Program-made: the position numbers and the translations under genes
Notes under the pieces: generated by a model
What the model was told of the DNA's origin: nothing
Databases searched by the model: none
Seen by the model: the letters and a program-made list of their open reading frames with translations, nothing else
NCBI RefSeq assembly: GCF_002368115.1
Contig: NZ_AP018316.1
Location: 2,574,450-2,638,449 of the forward strand
Direction: 5' to 3'
Length of the DNA: 64,000 bases
Origin: Dolichospermum compactum NIES-806
GTDB taxonomy: Bacteria; Cyanobacteriota; Cyanobacteriia; Cyanobacteriales; Nostocaceae
Part shown: positions 19,701 to 27,562 of the stretch, piece by piece
How positions within the stretch are numbered: position 1 is the stretch's first letter
Layout of the letters: each line of letters begins with the position of its first letter

Positions 19701-19905
19701 GAAAAAAATTAATCCTCAAGTCAAAATAATTGCTTGTAGTGGACGCAATATCCAAAATATGCTGGAACCAAGTAATGAAAATCAAGTTCCTGCGATTTTA
19801 TTAAAACCCTACACTAATCAAGAATTACTGGAAACATTGAGTTATGTACTCAAGGAATCAGGAGTCAGGAAGAAAGAAGAAAGAAGAAAGAAGAAAGAAG
19901 AATAA
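16723..19905 (+). CDS. CBS-PAS hybrid histidine kinase with C-terminal receiver
   Basis: 1060 residues, with no membrane segment, so cytoplasmic. Order: a CBS pair (about 28-165, with MADVMNRPPITL and GIVHEKDLL), a coiled coil (210-250), PAS1 (about 252-365), a second coiled coil, PAS2 of the PAS_3 type (412-530), PAS3 (540-655), HisKA with H684 in GGIAHNINN, HATPase (NLMVNAGHAM, EDTGTGMP, FFTTKDIGKGTGLGLS), and a receiver (925-1042) with D932/D933, phospho-acceptor D978 in LMDMMMPEMDG and K1028. The CBS pair suggests adenylate sensing. The residue after His is Asn where Asp is usual in this subfamily. The Lys/Glu/Arg tail comes from a GAAAGAA repeat running to the stop codon. Confidence 0.9.
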   Translation: MKVVTEVFIDQIKPLNPLVDGLNEKLIDLPSLHQIIDYSPVTISHDSYVMDALNLMNQVTVNHPTQEAKDYVLVVEGKKLQGIFTIKDVLRVVASNTNLSAMKMADVMNRPPITLKKSDYEHILTVLALLKQHGIQHLPIVDDEENLIGIVHEKDLLQSLNIEKIVGVLEALQENCADSHTKHTAINQELEVIRWQTYNYLQQWVKEEVADSVEINLQLQETLEELQIAEEELRQQNEQLIYSREITEAERQRYQNLFEFAPNGYLVTDSLGIIQQANYAAASLLSVRQNHLTGKPLVVYIAEQNRSQFVSQLKKLQHLQEWEINFQPRKGVLFYASVRVNPISDSEGKQTGLLWSITDISDSKKLEAALRQDSDVLETRVKERTAELVIANERLQQEIVEREQIQESLQESEARLTLALEAGKIGIWDWQIQINETLWSPNLGLMYGLPIDTLSPNCEEFLKLIYPEDRERFQKCVSASIEKKVDFVCEYRIVGGDSSLTWLSSRGKVYCNENGEPMRMIGTTRDISERKATEQQISEQAALLDIATDAIFVRDFQAQILFWNQGAEKIYGWKSQEVLDKNPRDIFYDSTSHEQEIIPLKTVVRLGSWQGELRKRTQSNQLIIVQSRWTLMLDTDGQPKSILTVDTDITEKKQLEEQFARAQQMEIHAKRMESIGTLAGGIAHNINNHLTPILGYAQLLKSKSSLDKDNCLQMLTTIEANAKKGAALVRQLLSFAKGVEIQYTIIQISDLIRDTIQIAKETFSFPQSITFFTDIPPKLWTVSGDKNELEQVLINLMVNAGHAMPNGGNLSISAENLYISEEMRRINHYAAVGNYIVITVEDTGTGMPPEILERIFEPFFTTKDIGKGTGLGLSTVLGTIKSHKGFINVDSEVGKGSKFKVFLPSVNQEVIALEPDYLEMYPGRGELILVVDDEPQVLEVTKNILESYNYQTITAKNGMEAIAIYARYKQQIRVVLMDMMMPEMDGSSAISNLKKINPQVKIIACSGRNIQNMLEPSNENQVPAILLKPYTNQELLETLSYVLKESGVRKKEERRKKKEE

Positions 19906-19994
19906 AATTACCCAATTATCAATTACCAATATTTGAGTATTTTGAACAGATTTTTGAGGATGGTAGCACTTATGCTCATAGAATTGACCGATTC

Positions 19995-20228
19995 ATGAGA
20001 CTTTTATTCTTTCCTGACAAATCTATGACACCTCAAGAGTTTTTAGTAAAGTTGGCAACAGCCGCAACAGACCCCGAAAAACTGATAGTTTTTGCAGAAT
20101 ACTTGGATACAACTGCTTTGGATCATGCCACAGCCCCAAGATGGAGAAGTCTTTCATATAGTAACGAAATTGAGATGGCGCTGAAAAATGTGGCTTTTCA
20201 TTTAGAAGCGCTCGCTGAAGCCGAGTAA
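19995..20228 (+). CDS. Small hypothetical protein
   Basis: 77 residues, or 67 if the start is the internal ATG at 20025 (MTPQEFLVKLATAATDPEKL). Soluble and helical, with alternating charge (LVKLATAATDPEKLIVFAEYL, then EMALKNVAFHLEALAEAE). It follows the hybrid kinase by 90 bases. I do not recognise a family. The even amino-acid composition and helical pattern favour a real gene, but there is no clear ribosome-binding site before either start. Confidence 0.45.
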   Translation: MRLLFFPDKSMTPQEFLVKLATAATDPEKLIVFAEYLDTTALDHATAPRWRSLSYSNEIEMALKNVAFHLEALAEAE

Positions 20229-20289
20229 TACGTAAGGGAGTTGGGGGAGCAGGGGGCAGGGGGAATATCAGGAATTATTGCCTATTACC

Positions 20290-21351
20290 TTATTCACCAA
20301 TATATATGCCTAAAGATCGAGCGGTTTGAACTAAATCACCTTGAGGATCAACAAGAGAGGGATTTTTATCTATAACATCTTGAATGGGGAAAGTAACAAC
20401 TTTGCCATTTTGCCAAGCTAACATTTGATCGTATTGATTTTGGGCAATTAAATCAATGGCAACTTTACCAAACATGGTGGCTGTGAGACGGTCTAAAGCT
20501 GAGGGAATACCTCCGCGTTGAATATGTCCTAATACAGAAACTCTGGTATCAATCAGGTGATGACTACAATTGGCAATTTTTTCGGCAATATATTGACCTT
20601 GACCACATTTAGCAGTTGTGCAAGTAGAAGGATTATTGGCATCTTCTGTACAAACAGATATACCTTCAGCAACAACTATAATGGCGAATTTTTTTTGCCA
20701 CTGTTCGCGTAATTCGGTCAGATGATTACATATTCCCTGAATAGTATAGGGGACTTCGGGAATTAAAATCACATCAGCACCGCCGGCAATTCCTGAGTGT
20801 AAAGCTAGGTGTCCGGCGTTGCGTCCCATAACTTCGATAATCATCACGCGGTCATGACTAGCAGCGGTAAATATGAGTCGGTTAATGGCATCAACAATGG
20901 TATTAACTGCCGTATCAAAGCCGATTGAATGTTCTGTAAAAGCGACATCATGATCAATGGTTTTGGGAATAGCAATTAAATTCCAATGACCTAAAACTGC
21001 TAATTGATGAATAATCTCTAAACTACCATCTCCACCCACAATAATTAAAGCATCTAAAGCGATCGCCTCATAGCCCGCTAATATTTCATCAGCATGAGCT
21101 AAAGTATCCCCTTTGTTAATACTACCTAAAATCGTTCCCCCCATATTTAGCAAAGGGTCAATCCCGCGTAAATCCCAACCATGTATACTTAACGGCACTG
21201 TTTTCCGTTCTAGCAACCCTTGGGTAGCGTAAGGGATACCCACTACCTGCCAATTAAAAGTCCGTGTGGCATGACTCACAGCCGCGCGAATCACACAATT
21301 TAGACCAGGACAATCACCACCACTGGTAAGAATACCGATACGTTTTTTCAT
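20290..21351 (-). CDS. pfkA: 6-phosphofructokinase (Gly/Lys mixed-type active site)
   Basis: 353 residues. ILTSGGDCPGLN at the N-terminus is the nucleotide-binding loop. GGDGS is at 106-110, and IPKTIDHD at 128-135 has the catalytic Asp. GRNAGHLAL and a GHIQRGG segment contact fructose 6-phosphate. It phosphorylates fructose 6-phosphate in glycolysis. The residue equivalent to E. coli Gly104 is Gly (ATP-type), while that equivalent to Gly124 is Lys (typical of PPi-linked enzymes), so the phosphoryl donor cannot be assigned from sequence. The downstream order on this strand is unrelated; the DHODH-like gene and nifJ are upstream in the same orientation. Confidence 0.9.
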   Translation of the reverse strand: MKKRIGILTSGGDCPGLNCVIRAAVSHATRTFNWQVVGIPYATQGLLERKTVPLSIHGWDLRGIDPLLNMGGTILGSINKGDTLAHADEILAGYEAIALDALIIVGGDGSLEIIHQLAVLGHWNLIAIPKTIDHDVAFTEHSIGFDTAVNTIVDAINRLIFTAASHDRVMIIEVMGRNAGHLALHSGIAGGADVILIPEVPYTIQGICNHLTELREQWQKKFAIIVVAEGISVCTEDANNPSTCTTAKCGQGQYIAEKIANCSHHLIDTRVSVLGHIQRGGIPSALDRLTATMFGKVAIDLIAQNQYDQMLAWQNGKVVTFPIQDVIDKNPSLVDPQGDLVQTARSLGIYIGE

Positions 21352-21364
21352 AGGTCAGGAGGTA

Positions 21365-21384
21365 GGGGCGCAGGGCCTGCGCCC
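21365..21384. repeat. REP-like palindrome
   Basis: GGGCGCAG-GGC-CTGCGCCC, a perfect 8-bp stem in the gap between pfkA and the DHODH-like gene. The same core occurs at 7572, 30586 and 61797. Confidence 0.75.
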
Positions 21385-21399
21385 AGTCAGGAGTCAGGA

Positions 21400-22419
21400 C
21401 TAAGATGGTGTATAAACTCTACCCAAATCTGGATTATAAGTTTGCAAAGCTTTCATATATTGAGCGCGTTCAAAAGCACTAGGATTAGGACATTTTAACT
21501 GGCTCATGCTACCTTGCATTTGCTTGACAGATTCATATTCATGTATTTTCATCCATTCCCGGAGGTCTTTTTCTAAACACTGAATATGGTTAATACCTTC
21601 CCGTAATAATATTGAACATAACATAGTTACATTTGCGCCTACCATTAACATTTTGATCACATCATGGGCATTATGAATACCGCTAGTTGCAGCTAAACTA
21701 CCCTGAATATGACCATAGAGAATGGCTATCCAGCGCAGGGGTAAACGCATAGCTTGGGGGGTACTTAAAAGTACATGAGGTTCAACTTCTAAATTTTCTA
21801 AGTTAATATCTGGTTGATAAAACCGATTAAATAATACTAATCCATCAGCCCCGGCATGATCTAAACGTTTAGCAATATTCGCAGTATTAGTAAAGTAAGG
21901 ACTGAGTTTTACGGCTACAGGAATAGTAACGGCGGCTTTAACAGATGTGAGAATATCAAGATAATTTTGCTCGATATCGTGACTACTTAAATCTGGATCT
22001 GTAGGAACATAGTAAATATTTAATTCTAGTGCTGATGCTCCTGCTTCTTGCATGAGTTTACCATATTCAGTCCAACCACCAACGGAAGAACCATTCAAAC
22101 TAGCAATAATGGGAATATCCACTTTTTCTTTAGCTTTGCGAATATGATCTAAATATTCTTCTGGTCCGACTCGGAAATTAGCGATGTTTGGGAAATAGGT
22201 TAAAGCTTCTGCAAAACTTTCTGTACCATAGCTTAAATGATGATGAAGTGCGGATTTTTCTAAGTTTAATTGTTCTTCAAATAGTGAGTGCATAACAACA
22301 GCACCTGCACCTGCATCTTCCATTAGTTTAATATTATCAATGTCTTCTGAAAGTGGAGACGCGGAGGGAACTAAGGGAGATTTTAATTCTAAACCTAAAT
22401 ATGTGGTAGTTAAGTTCAT
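21400..22419 (-). CDS. Dihydroorotate dehydrogenase-like flavoprotein
   Basis: 339 residues with the FMN-binding TIM-barrel pattern of the DHODH family: TTYLGLELKSPLVPSASPLS at the start, IPIIASLNGSS, ALELNIYYVP, VAVKLSPYF, and LVLFNRFYQPD. The segment SGIHNAHDVIKMLMVGANV provides the phosphate-binding end. Canonical DHODHs keep a catalytic Cys or Ser and a full orotate site; here the substrate is uncertain. It lies downstream of nifJ in the same orientation (159-base gap). Similar genes beside pyruvate:ferredoxin oxidoreductase are common in cyanobacteria, so a link with fermentative or low-oxygen redox metabolism is possible. Confidence 0.85.
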   Translation of the reverse strand: MNLTTTYLGLELKSPLVPSASPLSEDIDNIKLMEDAGAGAVVMHSLFEEQLNLEKSALHHHLSYGTESFAEALTYFPNIANFRVGPEEYLDHIRKAKEKVDIPIIASLNGSSVGGWTEYGKLMQEAGASALELNIYYVPTDPDLSSHDIEQNYLDILTSVKAAVTIPVAVKLSPYFTNTANIAKRLDHAGADGLVLFNRFYQPDINLENLEVEPHVLLSTPQAMRLPLRWIAILYGHIQGSLAATSGIHNAHDVIKMLMVGANVTMLCSILLREGINHIQCLEKDLREWMKIHEYESVKQMQGSMSQLKCPNPSAFERAQYMKALQTYNPDLGRVYTPS

Positions 22420-22578
22420 ACATTTGGTAATGGGTAATTTTTTCTTTCTGTCTCCTGACTCCTGATATTAATTCAATTAAGATAAATGAACCACAGAGGC
22501 ACAGAGGACACAGAGACAGAAAATCTCAAAAAATTTGGCGCATTTTCACAAAGAAATGGTATGACTCGTAATTTAGCT

Positions 22579-25500
22579 TTATTGTAATTTTCTGGCGGCT
22601 AAATATTGGTACATTTGCCAACGGGTGTTAACATCGAGTTGGGCTTCTTTGAGGAGTTCTTTTGCTGTTTCTGGGTTAATTTTGGTTAACATTTTAAAAC
22701 GGTTTTCCATGTACATGGAATTTTCTATTGGTATGCGAGGGGTGCGAGAATCGAGTTGTAGGGGGTTTTCTCCCTGTTTAATGCGGTCGGGGTGATAGCG
22801 ATATAATAACCAGCGTCCAGAGTCTACAGCGGCTTTTTGGTTTTGCATGGCTGTACTCATGTTGATACCGTGAGCAATACAATGGCTGTAGGCAATAATT
22901 AATGATGGACCTTCGTAAGCTTCGGCTTCTAAGAAAGTTTTCAGGGTTTGTTCATCTTTTGCGCCCATTGCTACACTAGCAACATAAACGTTACCGTAGG
23001 TCATAGCGATTAAACCTAAGTCTTTTTTAGTTGAGGGTTTACCACCTGCGGCGAATTTTGCTACTGCACCTTTAGGGGTAGATTTGGACATTTGACCGCC
23101 AGTATTAGAGTAAACTTCTGTGTCTAATACGAGAATATTAAGGTTGCGGCCACTAGCGATTACATGATCTAATCCACCGTAACCAATATCATATGCCCAA
23201 CCGTCGCCACCAATGATCCAAACACTTTTTTTCACTAAATAATCAACGAGGGATTGAAGATTTTGGATTTTGGATTTTAGATTTGTTATATCATTTTTTG
23301 GTAGAGACTTTCCATGTAACGTCTCTACATTATTTAACATTTCATCTAGTTTTTCTTTCAGGATAGAAACTCGTTCTCGTTGAGAGTAAATATCCGATTC
23401 GTCTTTTTGTTCAGCGTTGAGGATATCTGTGACTAGGGTTTCACCTATTTGGGGTGCAAGTTGTTGGAGTAAATAAGCGGCAAATTCGGCTTGTTTGTCT
23501 ATGGAAACCCGGAAACCTAAGCCAAATTCGGCGTTATCTTCAAATAGACTGTTAGACCAAGCAGGACCTCTACCTGCGGCATTTTTTGTCCAAGGTGTGG
23601 TGGGTAAGTTACCACCATAGATAGAGGAACAACCGGTGGCGTTGGCAACGATCATGCGATCGCCAAATAATTGTGTTACAAGTTTAATATAAGGTGTTTC
23701 TCCACATCCAGCACAAGCACCAGAAAACTCAAACAACGGTTCTTGCATTTGTTGTTGATTAATATGATTTAACTTTAAATTCCGTCTATCTGGGTTAGGC
23801 AGATTTAAGAAGAAATCCCAGTTTTCTCGTTCTTGTTCTCGCAATAGTTTTTGCGCTGCCATATTAATGGCTTTTTTGCGCGGTTCGGCTTTATTTTTGG
23901 CGGGACAAACATCAACACAAATACCACAACCTGTACAATCTTCTGCTGCTACTTGAATGGTAAACTTTAAATCATGCCAATCATGTTCTTTGGCATTTGC
24001 ACTTTTAAAAGTTGTTGGGGCATTTTCTAATTCTTCTGGTGCATATACCTTAGCGCGAATGACACTATGAGGACACACCATCACACATTTACCACATTGA
24101 ATACAAACGTCAGCATCCCACACCGGAATTTCTTCAGCAATGTTGCGTTTTTCCCATTTAGATGTTCCTGTGGGATATGTACCATCTACAGGTAATGCAC
24201 TTACAGGTAAATCATCACCTTCACGGACTATCATTTTCCCTAATACATCACGAATAAAAGCAGGTGCATTATTGAGGATAGGTGAAATTTGAGTATTTTC
24301 TTGTTCCCTGTTCCCCGTTCCCCGTTCCCTAATTTCATGAAGATTTTCTAAGGTTTTATCAACTGCTTGCATATTCATTTGTACAAGTTCTTCGCCTTTT
24401 TTACCGTAGGTTTTACGAATAGATTTTTTAATTTCATCTATAGCTTCTTCTCTTGGTAAAACACCAGAAACAGCAAAGAAACAAACCTGCATAACGATGT
24501 TAATATGTCCACCCATTCCCGCTTCACGGGCGACTTTATAGGCATTAATGACATAGAATTTGAGATTTTTGTTAATTATCTCTGTTTGCATGGTGGTAGG
24601 TAATTTATCCCACACTTCATTTCTGTCATAATGTGAATTTAGTAAAAAAGTGCCACCAGGAATAATATCTTTCAATATCGGGAATTTCTCGATAAAATCC
24701 CATTGGTGACAAGCGACAAAGTTAGCTTTAGTAATTAAATAGGTAGAATGTATTGGTTGATCACCAAAGCGTAAATGAGAGACTGTGACAGAACCAGATT
24801 TTTTAGAATCGTAAACGAAATAACCTTGGGCATAATTATCTGTTTCTTCGCCAATAATTTTAATTGAGTTTTTATTTGCCCCCACTGTACCATCTGCACC
24901 TAAACCATAAAAAATTGCCCTAACTATATTGTCAGCTTCAATGTTAAATTCGGGATTATATGCTAAACTGGTATGGGTAACATCATCATTAATCCCGACA
25001 GTAAAATGATTTTTTGGTGTTTCTAAATCCAAATTATCAAATACCACTTTTACCATTGCTGGTGTAAATTCTTTAGAAGATAAACCATATCTTCCCCCCA
25101 CAATCAATTTTAGATTTTGGATTTTGGATTTTGGATTTGCTTCTTGAATTGCAGTGATTACATCTACATATAAAGGTTCACCAATTGCCCCTGGTTCTTT
25201 TGTTCTATCTAAAACAGCAATTTTGCGAATAGTTTGGGGAAGAGAATCAATAAATCTTTGGGTATCAAAGGGACGATATAATCTAACTTTGATAACTCCG
25301 ACTTTTTCACCTTGTTGATTGAGATAATCTACGGTTTCATGAACTGTTTCACAACCAGAACCCATGAGAATAATTATTTTTTCTGCTGCTGGATGTCCAT
25401 GATAATCAAATAGTTGATATTTTCTCCCTATATTTTGGGCAAATTCATCCATTACCTGTTGAGTAATATCTGGACAAGCTGAATAAAAAGAGTTTACTGT

Positions 25501-26187
25501 TTCCCTGGCTTGAAAATAAACATCAGGGTTTTGGGCTGTTCCTCGTAATACCGGATGATCAGGTGTTAAAGCCCGTGAACGATGGGCAATTACTAACTCT
25601 ATGGGAATAAATTTTTGTAAGTCTTCAGTTGTTAATATTTCTACTTTATTGACTTCGTGGGAAGTGCGAAAACCATCAAAAAAGTGTAAGTAAGGTATCC
25701 GAGATAATAAAGTTGCTTTTGTGGAAATTAGGGCAAAATCATGGGCTTCTTGCACAGAAGCAGCGCATAACATGGCAAAACCTGTGGTTCTTGCGGCCAT
25801 GACATCACTATGATCTCCGAAAATGGAGAGGGATTGGGCTGCAAGCGATCGCGCCGCAATATGAAATACTGTAGGTGTAAGTTCACCGGCAATTTTGTAC
25901 ATATTTGGTAGCATCAACATTAACCCCTGAGATGCTGTAAAGGTTGTTGTCAGTGAACCAGTTTGTAAAGCCCCATGCACAGCACCTGCAACCCCCCCTT
26001 CACTCTGCAACTGCACCACCGCAGGAACAGTTCCCCAAATGTTCGGTTTTCCCTCACTCATCCAAGTATCAGACCATTCCGCCATCGGTGAAGATGGTGT
26101 AATCGGGTAAATGGCAATAACTTCGTTTAATTGGTAAACGACTTTAGCCACAGCTTCATTACCATCTATAGTTGCAAAGGGTTTCAT
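22579..26187 (-). CDS. nifJ: Pyruvate:ferredoxin (flavodoxin) oxidoreductase
   Basis: 1202 residues, the full-length single-chain PFOR. MKPFATIDGNEAVAKVVYQ at the start and ITPSSPMAEWSD belong to the pyruvate-binding domain I. Two [4Fe-4S] motifs are present, CIQCGKCVMVCPHS and CTGCGICVDVCPA, plus a third cluster Cys group around FSGACAGCGETPY. The thiamine-diphosphate motif is GGDGWAYDIGYGGLDH. It oxidises pyruvate to acetyl-CoA and CO2 and reduces ferredoxin or flavodoxin, for example to feed nitrogenase or fermentation. Three stretches (about residues 349-361, 618-632 and 950-980) are repeat-derived in-frame insertions, described separately. Confidence 0.96.
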   Translation of the reverse strand: MKPFATIDGNEAVAKVVYQLNEVIAIYPITPSSPMAEWSDTWMSEGKPNIWGTVPAVVQLQSEGGVAGAVHGALQTGSLTTTFTASQGLMLMLPNMYKIAGELTPTVFHIAARSLAAQSLSIFGDHSDVMAARTTGFAMLCAASVQEAHDFALISTKATLLSRIPYLHFFDGFRTSHEVNKVEILTTEDLQKFIPIELVIAHRSRALTPDHPVLRGTAQNPDVYFQARETVNSFYSACPDITQQVMDEFAQNIGRKYQLFDYHGHPAAEKIIILMGSGCETVHETVDYLNQQGEKVGVIKVRLYRPFDTQRFIDSLPQTIRKIAVLDRTKEPGAIGEPLYVDVITAIQEANPKSKIQNLKLIVGGRYGLSSKEFTPAMVKVVFDNLDLETPKNHFTVGINDDVTHTSLAYNPEFNIEADNIVRAIFYGLGADGTVGANKNSIKIIGEETDNYAQGYFVYDSKKSGSVTVSHLRFGDQPIHSTYLITKANFVACHQWDFIEKFPILKDIIPGGTFLLNSHYDRNEVWDKLPTTMQTEIINKNLKFYVINAYKVAREAGMGGHINIVMQVCFFAVSGVLPREEAIDEIKKSIRKTYGKKGEELVQMNMQAVDKTLENLHEIRERGTGNREQENTQISPILNNAPAFIRDVLGKMIVREGDDLPVSALPVDGTYPTGTSKWEKRNIAEEIPVWDADVCIQCGKCVMVCPHSVIRAKVYAPEELENAPTTFKSANAKEHDWHDLKFTIQVAAEDCTGCGICVDVCPAKNKAEPRKKAINMAAQKLLREQERENWDFFLNLPNPDRRNLKLNHINQQQMQEPLFEFSGACAGCGETPYIKLVTQLFGDRMIVANATGCSSIYGGNLPTTPWTKNAAGRGPAWSNSLFEDNAEFGLGFRVSIDKQAEFAAYLLQQLAPQIGETLVTDILNAEQKDESDIYSQRERVSILKEKLDEMLNNVETLHGKSLPKNDITNLKSKIQNLQSLVDYLVKKSVWIIGGDGWAYDIGYGGLDHVIASGRNLNILVLDTEVYSNTGGQMSKSTPKGAVAKFAAGGKPSTKKDLGLIAMTYGNVYVASVAMGAKDEQTLKTFLEAEAYEGPSLIIAYSHCIAHGINMSTAMQNQKAAVDSGRWLLYRYHPDRIKQGENPLQLDSRTPRIPIENSMYMENRFKMLTKINPETAKELLKEAQLDVNTRWQMYQYLAARKLQ
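23258..23337. repeat. In-frame repeat insertion in nifJ, near residues 950-978
   Basis: Two adjacent dispersed repeats: GTAGAGACTTTCCATG with its inverted arm ACGTCTCTAC, and an AGATTTTGGATTTTGGATTTT run. On the nifJ strand they read as ETLHGKSLPKND and LKSKIQNLQS without breaking the frame. Both repeat types occur in non-coding DNA elsewhere in the window. Confidence 0.6.
24297..24336. repeat. In-frame repeat insertion in nifJ, near residues 618-632
   Basis: TTGTTCCCTGTTCCCCG and the following CGTTCCC units are the heptamer STRR found between genes. They translate as RERGTGNREQEN within NifJ, a charged, low-complexity linker just before the ferredoxin-like domain. Confidence 0.65.
25105..25141. 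repeat. In-frame repeat insertion in nifJ, near residues 349-361
   Basis: A TTTAGATTTTGGATTTTGG run reads as PKSKIQNLKL on the nifJ strand. The same sequence type forms the arms of the element inside the tnpB remnant at 8236-8434. Confidence 0.65.
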
Positions 26188-26247
26188 TTTTATATTCCTT
26201 AACCTTAAATAACTACCAAAACATCCAGTCAGGATTCAGGAGTAAAA

Positions 26248-26344
26248 CTAGTACCGCAGGGCGTTCGTCAAAAGTCAAAACGAATATACAATGAGCTTTC
26301 CAGTAGTTTGGAATGGTCTATTTATTTCCGCCGTGCTGTACTAG
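26248..26344. repeat. 97-bp inverted-repeat element (MITE-like)
   Basis: CTAGTACCGCAGGGC at the left is matched by GCCGTGCTGTACTAG at the right, an imperfect 15-bp terminal inverted repeat enclosing about 67 AT-rich bases. Both ends finish in CTAG. No coding capacity. It is a different family from the TA-flanked element nearby. Confidence 0.6.
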
Positions 26345-26415
26345 ATAGGAACAAAATCCCAAATTATTAGTTTTAGGGAATAACTTTCTGCTGAGTTACT
26401 CTACCTTTTGACTTA

Positions 26416-26541
26416 AGTAGGTGGGCCTTAAAAATTGTCGTTGGGGCAAGGGAAAAGGGAACTCTTAACTGGGAACAGGAAGAGAGTTTTGAGTGATTTT
26501 ACTTTTCTTCACATACCTTTAAATTTTTCTGTTCACCTACT
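26416..26541. mobile_element. 126-bp MITE family A, copy 3
   Basis: Ends AGTAGGTG and CACCTACT, TA on both sides (26414-26415 and 26542-26543), same orientation as copy 2. Nearly identical to copies 1 and 2. Confidence 0.8.
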
Positions 26542-26587
26542 TAGTAATTGATATGAATCCTTGTAACTATAACTATTAACAAAAGAC

Positions 26588-26824
26588 TCAAATATCTGCT
26601 TTTTGTTTACTAGCTGTTCCAGGACTTTGACGGTTTTCTTTAATTAATCGGCTGTAAGTCCGTTGAGGAATATAGTGAATGGGATTGTAATCAATACAAC
26701 GTAAAATCAGTACACAAGCCCAAGAATACCGTCCATCAGCAATAGCTTCAATGATATGATTGAACTGTTCGGGAGTGATGGCACTATGAAAATCGTTCTG
26801 AGCAGAAGAAGCTTGATAGTTCAT
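26588..26824 (-). CDS. HetP-family protein (short)
   Basis: 78 residues. The core from ITPEQFNHIIEAI through DGRYSWACVLILR to NPIHYIPQRTYSRLIKEN matches the conserved block of HetP, the heterocyst commitment protein of Nostocales, and of its small paralogues. HetP acts downstream of HetR in making heterocyst development irreversible. This protein has only about 15 residues before the core and about 12 after it, so it is a short paralogue lacking the longer C-terminal region of HetP. It lies upstream of nifJ in the same orientation. The family call is strong; which paralogue it is cannot be told. Confidence 0.82.
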   Translation of the reverse strand: MNYQASSAQNDFHSAITPEQFNHIIEAIADGRYSWACVLILRCIDYNPIHYIPQRTYSRLIKENRQSPGTASKQKADI

Positions 26825-27403
26825 AACTAACCCTGATCTAATCTTGTAGGATGGAAAGTTAATAATTCGTAAATATTCAGAACAGAAAATCTTTTTAGTC
26901 CAAACTAATTAGACTTTTATAGTCAAGTTTAGGAATTTTACTCCTGATTTGACAAGCCTTTTAAGTCCTGACTTTTTATCTCCTAAATTCCGAATAATAG
27001 GGAGAAATCAAGGGGATATTTGTGCAATCACAGCAATATATACAGATGATATGCACAGGATTTAATTCTCTTGGTGAATAACTTCGATATCTAAATTCGA
27101 GTATAGCGATAACTTACCGATTAAATATCAACATTATTTGTGGTTATGAGAGAATTTTATTAATTTTCTGTGAGGTTTTGTGAGCATTGGTATACATTCA
27201 ATCAGTGATATCTCATTAGCAATTTGTAATCTAAATAGATTAAATCCTGCAATTTTTGAGTGTATAAATTGAAAAAATTACTGAACACATTACCCTTGTG
27301 TTAGTAAAAATACAGGCAAATTTCTAGCATTGTATGCCCAAGTTGATTGTTTGGTAAAAAATAGGAAATACAGATATTCGTATTATGACACTATTTAAAT
27401 AGT

Positions 27404-27466
27404 CATACAACATTGAGATATTTCCTGTTTACAGTTTTGTAAATACTCCTTGTGACACTATTATAT
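27404..27466. repeat. Inverted outlying copy of the 67-bp repeat
   Basis: CATACAACATTG, TTTTGTAAATAC and TCCTTGTGACAC occur in the order expected for the reverse complement of the 67-bp unit at 27563 onward. It is preceded by the palindrome ACTATTTAAATAGT (27388-27403 region). Confidence 0.65.
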
Positions 27467-27562
27467 GCAGAATACTATGTTTCCCGTAACTAGTCAGCCA
27501 AATTGGCACTTTGTTTCTATAAATACTATAGAAAATATCGGTTACAAATTGTGAATTAAATA

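Larger units (their letters stand above)
26188..26587. other. Intergenic region between hetP-like gene and nifJ
   Basis: 400 bases upstream of nifJ containing two small inverted-repeat elements (26248-26344 and 26416-26541) and no gene. The remaining unique sequence next to nifJ (26188-26247) is short, so part of the nifJ promoter must be in or beyond repeat DNA. Confidence 0.7.
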
